From the NCBI GenBank assembly GCA_014549065.1, contig JACDOX010000012.1:8999413-9063412 (forward strand): a stretch of DNA of 64,000 nt, read 5' to 3'. Below the pieces are notes generated by a model. It ran no database searches. It was not told the origin of the DNA and saw nothing but the letters and a program-made list of their open reading frames with translations. Position numbers and translations under genes: made by a program. Positions 1 to 14,300 of the stretch are shown here, in pieces (the stretch's first letter is position 1; each line of letters opens with the position of its first letter). Origin of the DNA: Cardinalis cardinalis. Taxonomy: Eukaryota > Chordata > Aves > Passeriformes > Cardinalidae.

Positions 1-2959
1 AATAGCCGTCTGTGCACACACAAACTGAGCTGTATTCTGACATTAGCAAAGCCCAGTGCATGCAGCAGGTGTGGGGTAATATGAGACAACAGCTCTTCCA
101 TAACCATCAGGGCCCCATCTCACACCTTTATGCTGTAGACCAATGTTTACTATGACTTTATTTTATTTTTAAGGTGATCCTTATCTCTTGCATGAGGATG
201 GCCAGAGCTTCCTCAGATCAAGCAGTGACTGGCCACTTGGAAGCACCCTTCTATTTCACTCCAGAACNTTCATGACTTTGCAACTTTTCCCCACTGGTTA
301 CAATAGCTGTATGGGAAGGNTGTCTAATACAATATTTAATTTTGACCAGACTATTACAAATAACAGTACCTCGATTCTCTGTAAATGTTAAATTAAAAAG
401 GTCACTACAAGAGCTAATGAAATATTTAGTAAAAATATTTGCAGGGTTTTTTTCACAAATCAATACACTATTGAGATATGTAGTACCTGAAAATTAAAAA
501 ATGAAAAAAAANAATTTCAATGTAAACATGATAATATAGTATAATTAATACAATATTTTTCAGAAGAGCTTTCTGCATTTTTTCCTGANTAGCATCCTTA
601 AAATAAGACTATTTTTCATTCATTTCTACACTATGTTCATTTTTAACTTCATACTCTCAAATAACATCAGTAGGTGTCCTGCTGTGCATAAAGTTAAACA
701 CATCTATAATGTTTTGAAGGTTCAGAGCTTTAGACATTAAAACTTTGCACACATTCATCCAGAAAGCCAGGGATCCACTTCTATTTATACTGTGAAGGCT
801 TTGCCAAGGCTATCACATTTCATTAATCCCAGTTTCCTGGAAGGGTGCTAACAATTTTCCTGCAGAGTGGGGTAGCCTAAAATGTGTAGACAATAATCAG
901 TGGTTGATGGAATACAGTGCTGTGTTTTAAGAAGTGCATTAACCTTCATTATCCTCAGCCTTCCTGTGCCCTGTGCTGCTGGGACATTTTTTGTGGTTTT
1001 TGTCTCAGCAATTTAGTCCCATAAGTTCTAATGTATTGGAAAAACATGACAACATCTGGACTACAAGAACAGTGGAGGAATGCACAAGAGCCACAAAAAT
1101 AAACTGCTTTAAATCAAACTATTTTAACTTAAATTTTTAAAAAATTTGCTTCCATCCCTATGGCAATTTACAAAAACCTCTTATTTTTGGAAAAATGATT
1201 TCAGTGCTCTTTGAGTTCAGGTCTTTCATCCTAGTGTGAAGTTACTGTAGAAAAAGCCTTGAAAAGAGTTTTGTCAGCTAGATAAGGGACCTGAAAGAGG
1301 TTGCCCAAATGGAAAGAGCTGTGCAACAAGCAGTAAGCTTTCAGCCACCCTTTCTAAGCTGCATTTCTCAGGACTTTCTTTAAAGTCAAACCTAATTTCT
1401 TTGCCATCTGGAGAAAGGCTCATTGCACAGCCACACTGCAACTTCAAGAATTTTAAAAAAATTGAGAAGTCTATTCAAAAACCACTGGACTCTTCTTCTT
1501 TGAATCCTGGATCTTGGACTTTGTATGAGGTCAAGACGTCCTTCATAAAATTAAACTTACTCCCTGCATTCATACAGAAGAAAAATGAAAAGGAGTTGAC
1601 AGAGAGTTTTTTATTTAAAGTTCTAAGAATCAGCAGAATCAGAATAAATTTTCTTTAATTAAGNAATACTTGTAATTAAATATTTTAACAACAGTGATAG
1701 GATCATAGCTGAAAGCTGAAGTGCACTTAAGGATGTAGAAACAGAAAACAGTAATGGCAGGAATCATAAGCCAGTTGTGTTGGGTTTCAAGAAGCAAAGC
1801 AGTTGTTGTGTCAGTCACACACAAGCTGCTGCATTAAACCAGAGTCTAGAATTACTTTATAGCCAGGCTGATGCGACAGTGAAAAGGTCACAGTTCCGAA
1901 ATCTTGGCTCTTCTTCCCAGAGATCATTTTACCAAACCTCTGCCATCCTCACCTCATANAGAAAGAATATTTTTCATAGTCATAAAATTGACATTGATTA
2001 TCTGATCAAGCAAAAGAAACTGTGGTAATATTTCCAAATTATATTCCCATTGCATCTGTATAACAAGATAATATTTATATTTCCTTTGGTATTATTCCTA
2101 AAACTTCATTCCTTTCTTAGAAAAATCAAAATTTCCTTGCCCCACTCTTCTGTATTCTTTGTCACTGAATTTCTTTATATTACATTGTCCATCTATCATG
2201 CTGTAATGCATCATCTGTTTCACACAAACCATAAATACATTTTCAAATCTCTCTGGGTTAGTCCCATCTAACTAGTCACTTTCCTTTTCCGTAGTTCAGC
2301 TGATAGTTCTTGACTGCAGGCAGAAGGTCTTTGACAACTACACATAACTCCATATATAAAGTTATAGAGATATATATAACTATAAAACTTTGATAAGTCT
2401 ATTTAATTAACTCACAGTAACAAACATAGTCTACAGATAACTGATGGCAGACAAGAAACTGAGGGGTCTCTCTCATCCTGCCATGAGTGTGAACAATTGC
2501 AGATGATTTGGTGCTCTAGCTCTCTTAGAAGTGAAGGAACTTATCTCGTCCGTTATTATCAGGAGCAATGATAATTGATATCAGATCTGGTCAAAAGTCA
2601 AAATTTCTGTTCTGCAAGATGCACATTCTGTTTCAAAATGGCTGATATCATTTTAGTAATCTGACTTGGATCAGAGACTAAGCACTCGAAGCTGTCTTTC
2701 AGCAGACATTTGTGGTGTTATTTTTATTTTGAACATTTTCTATTCTGATGGAACATAATTTCTGAACAACCCAAAAAAAAATGAACAGAAAATTGCAATC
2801 CATCTATGACTGAGAGGTACCTGAAAGTTGTCATATCCCTAATCATCACTGCAACAAGTTTTACAGGTTAGAACACAACTTGCACAATGGTGCCTGAAAT
2901 TCCTGACGTCAGCTGCGGACATCTGCAAAGGCAGATATCAGTAGTTTCCCATTACTGAG

Positions 2960-2984
2960 AATAGCCTGTAAGAAAAACAGGAAA
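2960..2984 (+). repeat. 25-bp direct repeat, copy 1
   Basis: Identical over 25 bp to 5009-5033. It contains the small hairpin CCTGT-AAGAAAA-ACAGG. The flanks of the two copies do not match. Confidence 0.85.
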
Positions 2985-5008
2985 ATGTCAACAGGTTCCA
3001 GTTTTGCAACTCAGGATGACAAGGCAAGTCTTACATAATCTATGATAAACTTTATTTTATATAGAAATAATTACTCCATACACTCTGTTCAAATGTTTAC
3101 AAATGTAGATAATACCACAATTACTTAACTANACTTCAGTACTTATCAAGCATTAGTTCCCAAAAATGCAATTCTGCTTTTAAGTATGCATGAGACAGAG
3201 TTTAGCCAGGCAAAATACCATATTTGTTAGCCAGGTTTAAAACAGCCAGGTATCAATCGCCAAAAGATTGCCTTGAAGATTCCCAACAATATAAAAATGG
3301 CATGAGATCATTCCCAAAACATCTGAAGCTGGTAGGACTTAGTAGGTTTTGGACCTTTTTTCTTATTAAGAGCATTTCTGGTTGTATTACTGTAGTATTT
3401 AATAATATATTGACCATTTTCTTGAACACTGTTGTTTACCACCACTAAGAGCTACGGAGATTGACTATTTTTTAGTGATTTTTCAAATCAGTATTCTAAA
3501 ATCTTCATATAAAGTTCTTAAATCACTGACATGGATTTTAAAAAAGGCTGAGCATCCACTGTTTTCTTTGTAGTCTTCTCTTTTATACCATAATTATCCT
3601 TTGGGCTATTTAGTGTAAAGGTCTTTTGACAGTATATGGACAGTTAGAATGATTTGAATTTTAATTTGGCATCTAAATCACATCTATTTTAATATTTGTA
3701 CTGAATCAAGAAGTAAAGATTTTCTGTAAAGTAAAGATAAGGAAACCACACTGTTTCCTTATTACAACTTCTTATCATAGTTTCTCATGCCATTCTGAAG
3801 TCATGTGAAATCAATAAAGGCTGGTTAGAAAATGCTAATATCTTTACTCTTTGAGCAGACATATAAAACTCATTACATAAGCTAGAAATTCAGAACAAAT
3901 TCAAATCAGAGATCTTTTCTTAACAATTTTCATTGGCACCAGTAGCATTTTTTAAAAGAGGACAGCACCTTGCAAGGAGAAAAAAAGGCAAGTTTGAGCT
4001 GCAGTTATCAAGGCAACAATGGTAAAAGTAATCTTTAACAGAAAACCAGATTTTTTAAATAATATATTTATTTACTTTAATTCTAAGAATAATAAGTTAC
4101 ACGGATTATATATCAAGTATCTTTATTATGTATACAATTCCATGGGAAAATGACATCAATTTAGTACTGGTACAGAATTAGAAGCAGAAAACTTCAATTA
4201 CTTATTTTGCCTGGGACCTCAGCACTGGCACATGTTATATTCTATTGCTAGTGGAGACCTTCAGTCTCCTATAGATACTAAAACTAAATACTTAAAAAAA
4301 AGATCTGCTGTGCATCACTTGGAAACCTTCCAGATGCAAAGAGATCATCAGTGCTGGACTTTCATTCCACATGAAATTTAAGGATAAAGACAACCCCTCG
4401 GGTTAGTTAAAAGGAGACCTGAAGAGGGGAATACAAGACTTCTTTTTTCATTCTCTTTTAAAAAAATTATATAGAAAGACAATTTACTTTTCAGGAGTAC
4501 TTATATAGATTAGGAAGTGTTTTCTAATTCTGTTATACTAGTTGGCAACACCTTTTAAATGTCAGAGAAGATCCAAACTATGTTCTTTAAGACTAGGATA
4601 TGTTGGCAAGTGTTCTTATGTCAATGGTAAAAGGTAATTTCCCCGTAGGAAACCTCCAGGACACTCACTGGTTTGGTGAGGGGAATGTAGGAGGAGACTT
4701 TTTAAACATAGTTAATCAATTGTGCCTTTTTTTTTTTTTTTTCAATCTACAGTGGGAGGTTTATACATGTGCAAAAGTTACACTATTAACCCATATGAAA
4801 ACACTCTGGACTAAGGGTTTCTTTTCCCCTTTGGAGAGTCTTATTACTTTGATAGCAAAGGAGATTTCTTTCTGTAGATGTGTGATATTACAAATGCAAC
4901 TCCAAGTACATATTTCTAAGCATCATGCACAATTACAGCTGCATATCACTACAGTGGAAATCAATACACTTTTATGTGCTTGTAGGCAAAGAATTAATGG
5001 TAATGACC

Positions 5009-5033
5009 AATAGCCTGTAAGAAAAACAGGAAA
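5009..5033 (+). repeat. 25-bp direct repeat, copy 2
   Basis: Second exact copy of the 2960-2984 sequence, 2049 bp away in the same orientation. Confidence 0.85.
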
Positions 5034-8000
5034 TAAGCACTATAAGCAATGTCAGTAACATCTGAGTACACCTGGGGCAGCTCATACTCTAAATTCAGAA
5101 AACATCAAATACCTATAAATGTTACCTCTGTGAAGAAATAGACCTTTAAACCACTGTCATACTCTCTGGAGTAGAAGATGTATTCACATATATTTCACCT
5201 GAATTTGGAAACTGTGTCAAAGAGACTTTCAGATTTACTCTGAGTGATGCACTCATATACATACCTAGAATTAAAACCTTCAATGACTTCGTCTTATCTG
5301 CATAAACTGTCAGGTTTTTTACTCTAGATACTTAATAATAATCTAATGCAAAAAGTGTGAATAGAGAGAAAACTGCTTGCACAGTATAAAAATCTTTGAA
5401 ATCTATAACTTGGCTGTCATGAAGACTTTATCGATTGATAAAGTTTTTACCATACTTCATGCATTTTCAAGGCTGACTGGAGGACTCCTCCCTGGAACAT
5501 AAATGTTGCAGCAGTTTCATTTCCATTCCAAACTAATGAGCAAGGCTCAGAGCGCACAGTGGATGGAAGGAAATATGCCTCAGAGGCAGAGTCAATGAAA
5601 GAAAAGACAAAGTCAAGTTTTTAAGGTCTGTTCACATATATCAGCCATAGGGAAATAAAAAAAAAACATTTGCAGATAGCTTTGGTAGTTATTTTATTTT
5701 ACAAAAGCAATACCATCCCTGCATGTGCAAAGTTGATCTCGCAAAAACAAATTAGGCTATGTTGACTGTGCTTATTAAGCTAAATTTAGATAATCTAATC
5801 CATATTTAAATAGTGAAATAGGGCTGTAAGGTACAGGTATAAAAGTAAATAACCTCTGGTAAATGTTTAAAAGGTCACTGCACAAGTACATTGAGCTTGA
5901 TACTACATCATTTGCTTTTCAGAGAGCCTGATCACCCGATGCCCCACTATAATTGTAGCTGGAGCTCCTCAAAGCTACAAGCATGCTGATCACTGCAAGA
6001 TGGTTGGGTTTGTTGGTTTGGCCCTCCTGGCTTTTCAAGGACAGCAAAAAAAAAAAGGCAACACAGAAGAAATTAATGAAGCAAAGAGGGGGAAAAAAGT
6101 TATCTAGAAAGGGCTCTAGCAGCTGTTCCAGTACATTAAATGTCTCTTCAGATAATGAAGCAAGGTCTGTTTTACAAAAATTTAAAACCATCTCTAAAAT
6201 AACAGGTTTTGCTTTCCAGTGCTTTAAAGTCCTGCTAATAGTCATCAGCATACACAAATTATTCATGTTCATTCTATGTAATATTATCTTTGGCAGCTTT
6301 TTAGATTTTATGAACATTCTAACATGAGAAACTAAGGACATGGATTATACATTTTTCATCCAGGATTAGGAACACACAGCCAGAGCTATCTCCCTTTTCT
6401 CTTGCCAGAGTGATCAAGTTATCTCACTTGATACAGCCAAGATAAGAAAGAGGTGTCCCCTTAGAATTGCTCTCAGTTGCAAAGAGATAGTGCACTTCAG
6501 CTGTGTTTAAGCAGTGCATGAGCAAGTGTTTAATAGTTTGTTTTGAATCAATAGTTTAAAGTATGTTGAAACAATAAAGATGTTAAGTTGAAAATATAGC
6601 AATTCAGATTTAAAATTAAATGGAATTAGAAACAAAAAGGGATTGAAATCAGAATTTTAAGATTATGTCTATTACATGATAATTTCCATGTTCTGTTTCT
6701 ATATTTTAGAATCTCCTCTTTGTGTTTTAAGAAGATTTTAAATTTTCTCTTGTGATGTTGCTGAAACATTATACAAGTAATCCAGGACTAGTCTATTGCC
6801 ATTACTAAGAATTGCTAAGCATATTCATAGGTGAGATGGCATTTAAGGAAATTCTTCTGCTTTCCAAACTGAAAGTTCATATTCCACAGGAAAAAAAGGG
6901 GAAAAAACAAACAAAAAAAAGCTCAAGATACAATAATACAATATACAACACTAGACTAAACAAAATTCCTTTAAACTCTATGACATTCATGGCCATACCA
7001 TCAATATTTTGCAGTAAATGGGACTATTGTGGGTAAATATGGCACCATGTGTAACAAAGTGGTTACACTCCTCAAAATGCTATTTATGTACTACATTTTC
7101 AAAGGCATGCACTGCAAACTGTTAGCAGCAGAGTTAGAAAAATGTCTGTCTCTTGTAAGCTGTGCTTGTCCACATCTCTGTGTACTTACCCCTAAATTGT
7201 CTTCAGGAATCCCTGCAGTTCTGCCTACCCAAGGTAAAGCCTGAGTGAGTCCTGACAATGCCAGGGCAATTCAGCTGACCACCATAAATCTGCAAGCATT
7301 CACAAGCACGTTCTCAGTTTCCTCAGACCCTAGGAGTGCAGAGTGGCTTTTCTATTTCTCACTGATTGTGGCAATCCTTTGTAATAGAACCAGCAAAATT
7401 GATCCTGTTAATTGGTTTTTAGCTTTATCTCATTCACTGGAAGGCAGACAAGAATTTGAATGCAGCTGAGGCTTTCACCAAGCTGGATAGCTTGGCAATT
7501 GTCACTGTTTTCCTGGAGGCTGGTTACTGACATACTGAAAACAAATATCTTTCTCTTCCCTTTCCTTATCAAAGCTGCAATGATGAGGACTAGAAAAAAT
7601 ACACCTTTATGTTAAGCAGGTGGAGTTGATTACCTCTTATGCTGACATAGCAAATATTTCCACCTTTGCCCATGCTTCTAGATGGATGTTCTACCCAAAT
7701 GCTCATTTAAACCACAGACCCCTCAAGAAGAGCTGTATTTTAAAACATGGGTGCTAGTGAACTTGTGTTGTTTCACTTACTTTTGTAACAAGAAATGTTC
7801 ACACCTTTCATGTTTGTTTTCCACCTTATTTACAATAATATGGACTTTCTCAGACAGACTCCACAAGAATAACATAAAGCATTAGGAAAGAAATTAGGTT
7901 TCTAGTCAACCCCACTACCCCACTATGTGGTTTTTGTTTGAAATTAAGTACCTGCCTTAAATTATGTCAGCAAACATCATCTGTTAGGGTTTTGCAGCAT

Positions 8001-9944
8001 GNGTTGCTACAGACAGAGCTGCTTCTTTTACATTTGTATGCCTCTGACTATATGGCCATGGTGTAAATATTTACAGGTCTTCACACTCCCCCTGTAAACT
8101 ACCGAGAAATTTCAAATTCTTGTTCCAAACATNTACAAAAGCTGAATTGTTTTAAATAGAAAATAGCACCTCTGCTGCAATAAGCTTCATTCAATGAGCC
8201 ATACTCACAGGACCATCTTTTCAGCTAACCAATGTGTGTAGCCAGCAACTGGATCACCAAGGCCTTGGTCAGGGACTTGTTACCACAATGTAGTAGCACA
8301 GGTACATCAGAACCTGTGAAATGAATGAAACTATGTTATACCTGGTTGGCTTGTGTAGCATTGCTGCCCTGTGCCATTAGCTTGTTAAGCTTGATGACAG
8401 AAGTCAATACTTTAACTTAATTAATGTTATGCATTTGTAAGAAACACAATGGAATCATACCATGCCCTGTCTTTATTCCATTCCAAAACAGGCACTACAT
8501 TTATGGATCATTTTTCATATGAAACAGATTTTGAGATATCACAAGCAATTTACACCTGGAAAAAAAGAAAAGGAGAGNTAATTTAGTCTTATTCTCCTGG
8601 CATGGAATTAAAGAAAAAAATTGTTAATTGAAAGTGCAGGAGAGCACAAACTGCAGATAAGCACATAGCAGCTGAAATGCAATAATTCAGCTTAGCCTTA
8701 GACCTCCACCTTGATGAAGGAATATTTCCCTTTTGTCAAAAAAGTGTATTTTCCTAATAATATCAATCTCTGANGCAGAATCATGAACAAAATGGGAGCT
8801 CATCCATGAACATGGGAACGAGGAACTCAGTATTCATAAGTATTTTCCACTTCTATACTAATTAAAAGGCAGACCAGTAACATTCAGTCAGATATTCCTG
8901 CAATCNTCATCCTATTACCTTATTAAGCAGAGCTAGTAAAATACCTCTTTCTGTTCNTAAGAAAACATAATAAAAACAGTTATGAAGAGACCCATGATTC
9001 TGTCTGGTAACTGATATCTTCTTTATGAGCAATCCTGAAACCACAGTGCTTTACTCTGCCTTGCAGAAGCATCATCCCTTTAACTGCCATGAACCAAAGA
9101 ATAATCATTTTCACTCCTCTCAGTTCTTCAGAAAAAAAGCTGATGGTGCTTGTGGGAAAAACGAGAACAGGACACAGGTATATAATTTTGGCTGGTTTCA
9201 AAGCAATTACCTTCCTAATGATGGCAAAAAAATTAAACTTCACAAAGAGATCACAAGTGGAACACCATTGAGAAATGGGAACAAATTTGTTAGGCAGAAC
9301 AGCAGCTTTCTTTACAGAACTGTTTCATTTAGAACACCTTTAAAAATGTCTCTAACTGGCTATGTCCTGTAATTTCTCAGATTTAGAGTGGACCTGAGCT
9401 GCAGAGCTGTGGGTTCAATCAGTTNAAAACCTTTGCATGGGTGCACAAGGGTGACAGGAAGTGGGTAGCTGCACCTACTGATTTGTCTCAAGTTAATTTC
9501 CAACATAAAGACTTCACCCTTCATCCTTAAGTGTAACTCCTTCAAAAATGACCTTTAATAAAACACAAGCGCAAACATTAAGTAGAAACAATTTTGAAAA
9601 TCAAATAGACCTGATTATGATGACAAAGAAACTGAATAAGTGATTGAGAGCCTAGGAAATAGTAAGGAAAAGGAAATGTCCTTAATTTGATCAAGAAAAG
9701 GCAAGCCAATTTCACAAAATGTCCAGGCTTTGACTCACAGAGTAGAATATTTATGAAAATAAATCTCTTATTTTTAAGAGATAAAGTCTCATATCTTTAT
9801 AGCAAAGAAGGATAACAAAATCCAAACAGGATTGCAGTTTTGGACATAAAGCTATCACTATATTGACATCTAATAGGACTTACTGGCAATATAAAAGAGT
9901 AAAAGAGATGGAAAGGAAGATTACCCAGTGTAGTAATTTGAATG

Positions 9945-10243
9945 GGAGAGGAGAGGAGAGGAGAGGAGAGGAGAGGAGAGGAGNNNNNNNNNNNNNNNNN
10001 NNNNNNNNNNNNNNNNNNNNNNNNNNNNNNNNNNNNNNNNNNNNNNNNNNNNNNNNNNNNNNNNNNNNNNNNNNNNNNNNNNNNNNNNNNNNNNNNNNNN
10101 NNNNNNNNNNNNNNNNNNNNNNNNNNNNNNNNNNNNNNNNNNNNNNNNNNNNNNNNNNNNNNNNNNNNNNNNNNNNNNNNNNNNNNNNNNNNNAGGAGAG
10201 GAGAGGAGAGGAGAGGAGAGGAGAGGAGAGGAGAGGAGAGGAG
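9945..10243. repeat. (GGAGA)n microsatellite enclosing an assembly gap
   Basis: Pure pentamer repeats run into the n block (about 9984-10193) from both sides in the same phase, so the gap is probably more of the same repeat. Its true length is unknown. The flanks are unique AT-rich sequence. Confidence 0.95.
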
Positions 10244-10600
10244 CTGGAAAATACCACCAGGATTCCCAGTATACGACTGCCTATGTTATGGTAATGCATT
10301 TTAGCTTCCTTGCAGGCCTTATTGAAGTTTTTCTGCATTAGCAGAGAGCTCAGAAAAAAAAAATTGTTTTGTTTTGGCTTTTTTTGACTGCTTAAGTCAT
10401 TAAGTCTTTTGTAATGCTCTGAGGTAACCAAGAGNGCACACTGTAAAAACTGCAGCCTGAAGTGAGCACTTCCCTTACCACCAATCTATTGCCACCTGAT
10501 GATCCCCTTTCAGATATCCATTACCTTCACCTCCCATTTTTTCTTTGGAGAGCTACTGCTCACATTTGACAAATCTGTGAAATCTAGNAGCTGGAATATC

Positions 10601-10750
10601 TTAGAATCATAGAATGGCCTGGGTTGGAAGGGATCTTAAAGATCATCTATTTTCAAACCTCCTGCCATGGCCAAGGACACTTTCCACNAGACCATGTTGC
10701 TCAGAGCCCCATGCAACATGGCCTTGAGCACTTCCCAAGATATCCATTNT
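10601..10750 (-). mobile_element. CR1 LINE 3' fragment
   Basis: Antisense CR1 tail beginning AATCATAGAATGGCC, then GGGTTGGAAGGGATC and the CCTGCCATGG segment. It degrades near a CA-rich stretch at about 10800. Confidence 0.85.
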
Positions 10751-11326
10751 GTCTCTGATATTCGTTGTGTTGGGCAATGTGTAACTTTTGCTTAATTTTC
10801 TCATACACATACACACACCAGGGTGGAAATCTAAGACTGAACTGGGAAAAGCCCCAGACCAGACTTAGCAGGGCAGGAGAACAGCATATATCTGCCAAAA
10901 CTCTACCACACAGCCATGGTGACCCAGGNCAGGCCCACAACACCGAATTCAGCCACAGCTGAGCCTGCTGGGCCCACCCTGTGGGGACCAGTGCTGACTT
11001 TGTCAGCANCAGGTGAGATGGTCTCCTAAGCACCATTTTTGACTCTTTAGTCACAAAAGCATCAGCTGTTCATAGAAAACCCGGCGGCACAAGGATGTGC
11101 TTTTCTGAGGCCACAGATGTGATGTGTGGTGGTGATTTGGCCTTATTGCCAAGAACAAATCTTATTGCCACTGGAGTCTTTGGCAAACTGCTCATTAGCC
11201 TCAGCTGAACAGGATAAAGAAGCGAANGGGGCCAAAAGATTGCAAAAGTCTGGCATGACTAATGCAATTAAATATTACGTGAATTTGGGACATTCAGCAT
11301 CCAGAGCAATGCAATAATGTGAATCG

Positions 11327-11388
11327 CTAATGGTTGGACACGCTGGTCTTAGAGGACTTTTCCAACCTAAATGATTCTGTGATTCTAA
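11327..11388 (+). mobile_element. CR1 LINE 3' tail remnant
   Basis: Sense-orientation CR1 tail (GGTTGGAC ... TTCCAACC ... ATGATTCTGTGATTCTA). Only about 60 bp can be recognised. Confidence 0.7.
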
Positions 11389-11389
11389 T

Positions 11390-14300
11390 GTGAAAGACCA
11401 AGGCATGCACTGCCAATACTTTTAGAAGTGGCACCTCAGAGGATACCTTCTCCTNCCCTGCTAGAAGCTTGATCCTTCAGCTGGAGGGTGTTAACCAGGA
11501 GACAGCTGAGGCCTGGGGCAATCTGGTCATCTGGGCTGTCCCTTGAAACCAAACTGCTTCCTCACGATAAGAAGATACTAACCCTTGGCACCCCTGCAAC
11601 GTGACATCAGGAAATGTTTAGATTTACCCTTTAAAAATGTGTTAGGACAGATTTGGTAGTAGTGGCGCAAAAAGCTGTCAGCAACTGATGTGATAGAACC
11701 ACCCCTGTCTTATCAGGAGGTTCCCCATGAGGAAGAGCAAGGAGGGGACATCCACAGCCCTTTCTGNGCATGTGATCAGGCTTCCCTGCACTCCTCAGGG
11801 GAGGCGAGATCTGCACATCCCCTCTGTCCTTCACCAAACTGTGTGCTCTCGCATTGATCTGCACCATTGTGAAGTGTGGTCTAACAGCCTCTCAAGATCC
11901 TTTATTCCCTATTATCTTAATGGAATCATCCAGGTTGTTTCTGCTACATATTTTGGAGTTATGGTCCCATAGATCCATTGTGTCTTCTGTCTGTAAAAAT
12001 GCATGTATTTAAGAGAAATGCCTGAAACAGCCACCCTCCAGCTATTCTGAGTGCTTTTAGCCCTTGAACAAGTCCTGCATTGTTAATGTTAAGGCAGGAT
12101 TTCCCAAGGCTGTCAGCCAACAATCTGGTGGTTTGCGTTTCTTTTACATATCCCGCAACGAAGTTTGTAGCATGAATTCTTTTGTTATTGGGTCAAGAGA
12201 GAGAAAGGTTTCAGGGAAAGCCTCCAGACAGCTTTAGATAACTATTGCAAAGGAAAGCTCCGCCAAGACCTACAGAANTGTTTCCTATTTCACTCACTGT
12301 GCCCTGCTTCGCCTCCTAGGTTCCCCTGGCACGAACGTTGCTGCCCTATCCTGTGATCTTTTAGTTCTGCTTCCAAACATTTGCTGTAGACATATTTCTT
12401 TCCTCAACTGACATTTTAACTCATTTGAGAATATCTGATTGATGAGAGAGAGGTGCANAACAGGTACTTGGCTCGAGCAGTTGCAGGACAAGATCCTTAA
12501 GTGCAGGACATCAAACTCTAGATATACTTCTGAAATCTCATTTCTGTGGTACTACAGCAAGTTGTGTCAGTTGTGAAAGGAACATAGCTGGAATTCAAAT
12601 AAATTATTCAACAGTATTATAATTATAAAGGACTATATATTAAGACTTAATTGTATTAAAGGCTGAGACATATATTGTGCTCTTACTCATGTTCTTCTAT
12701 ATATCTGCAAACATACAGGGATATAGTTATTCCAGTGAGGTGGTTAGACTAATAATAAGACACAGCAGCTACTCCTGAGTTCTTGTTCTTAAAGGTTATG
12801 CCTTAAAATCTCTAAACATCACAACAGAATTAATCCACAGTCTGCAGCTTCTGTTAATTCGGAGATTTTCTAGGTAGTCAGTACTTCGAGGAAATTAAAA
12901 GCTTCTTTTTAAATGGCTAAACAAGGAGTTAAGTATCCATTTGAAAGTACTGACACAATGTGACTCCTGCAAAACCAAAAAGAAAAGTGAAAAGTTAGAA
13001 ACAGAAATCAATTTCTGCACAAGGCTCCCATCCTAGACATGGTTCACTCCCCTGGAGCAGATCTACCATTAAAATATAGCATTCTAAAAACACCTTTCAG
13101 TGCTCTCTCTAAAACAGGTATGTGACCTGTCCTGGCATATAGTCAACTCCCTGTAAATATCCAGTTTTCCGTGCTGCAAACCTATGCCCAAAGAGAAAGA
13201 AGAGGGGACTCAATTTCTAATCCTCATGCCCCTGGCTCAGAGCACAGGACCAGCTGGTTCTAGTTTGACGGCATACCTCACAAAGACAGTGGGTAAACAG
13301 CATTCACATAAGTGCTGGCTTCTGCGACACAAAAGTCACAAAATCTGGAATTTCTGATGAAAGACAACATGAATGACCACATGCAAGACAACAATGAATG
13401 AACAGGCATTAACACACCATTTTGCAAACAAGGAAAGGCACAAGAAAACGTACAACAGGTTCCAGAAGATGCATTTTGGCACCTGTAATGAAAGTTAGGA
13501 TGAATGCCAGCGGCTAAATTCAGTAGAGAACTCCAGAAAGCAGACACCAGGCTGCCTCTCTCATTTATGAGACATCTAAATACCGCTGTTGTGCAGGAAT
13601 GCCATGCACTGCTCACACAGCAGCCAGCTTGTGGAGACCCAAGTGTCCAGACAGATTGGGGACAAGGTGTCACACAGCCACTCCAGGGGGATTTAGAAAG
13701 AAGAGAGTGGGTGGTGAAGCCCTGGGTCACACTGCTCTACATGGCACCCTAAGCACATGTCAGAAATGTTAGTTCCCAGAAATGTTAGTTAGTGCCCATA
13801 CTAACAGCTGGAGAAGGAAGGTTTTGGCCATGGTCCAGTGGAAGCTCCCCAGCATGGTTTTGGCAAATGCCAGCTAGAGCTCTCTGCAAGAGAGCCTAAA
13901 TTCACTAAACCAAGTGAGATGATGGTTTCCAACAGATTATATGGAATAAAATATGCAGAAAATTCAGCTGCATAAACTCAGGACATGCTATGGCCCTTAT
14001 TCCAGGACCAAAAAGTGAGTCCTGGCTTGTTTTATTTACCCTGAGAGGCACAGATAATGAGTTCCCTGCAAGGCACAGCAGACACGCTTGATTCCCCTCT
14101 GGAAAAGCAGGAGGTGGTGGTAGCTAGCACATTAATTCAAGAAGTAGGTGGCTCTTCCCTGATCCGCCTGAGGCATCCCTGTTGCCTCTGCAAGAGCCTT
14201 GATGGGCAGCCTTTGAACCAGCTACACTGTTTTTTAACAGAAACTGTTAACAAAGTGGCTTTTTTGTCAGTCAAGACACTGATGTAACTTGGTAGTACTT

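Larger units (their letters stand above)
1..9940. other. Intergenic, no gene seen
   Basis: AT-rich sequence downstream of CA13. I looked for carbonic-anhydrase exons (HWGS, LHVVHW, SLT-PP), since CA paralogues usually lie on this side of CA13, and found none. Open frames are short and unconvincing. Only a 25-bp repeat pair and homopolymer runs were noted. Confidence 0.6.

Noticed and set aside
9863..10431. Open frames across the n gap
   Set aside because: They exist only because n codons and pentamer repeats contain no stops.
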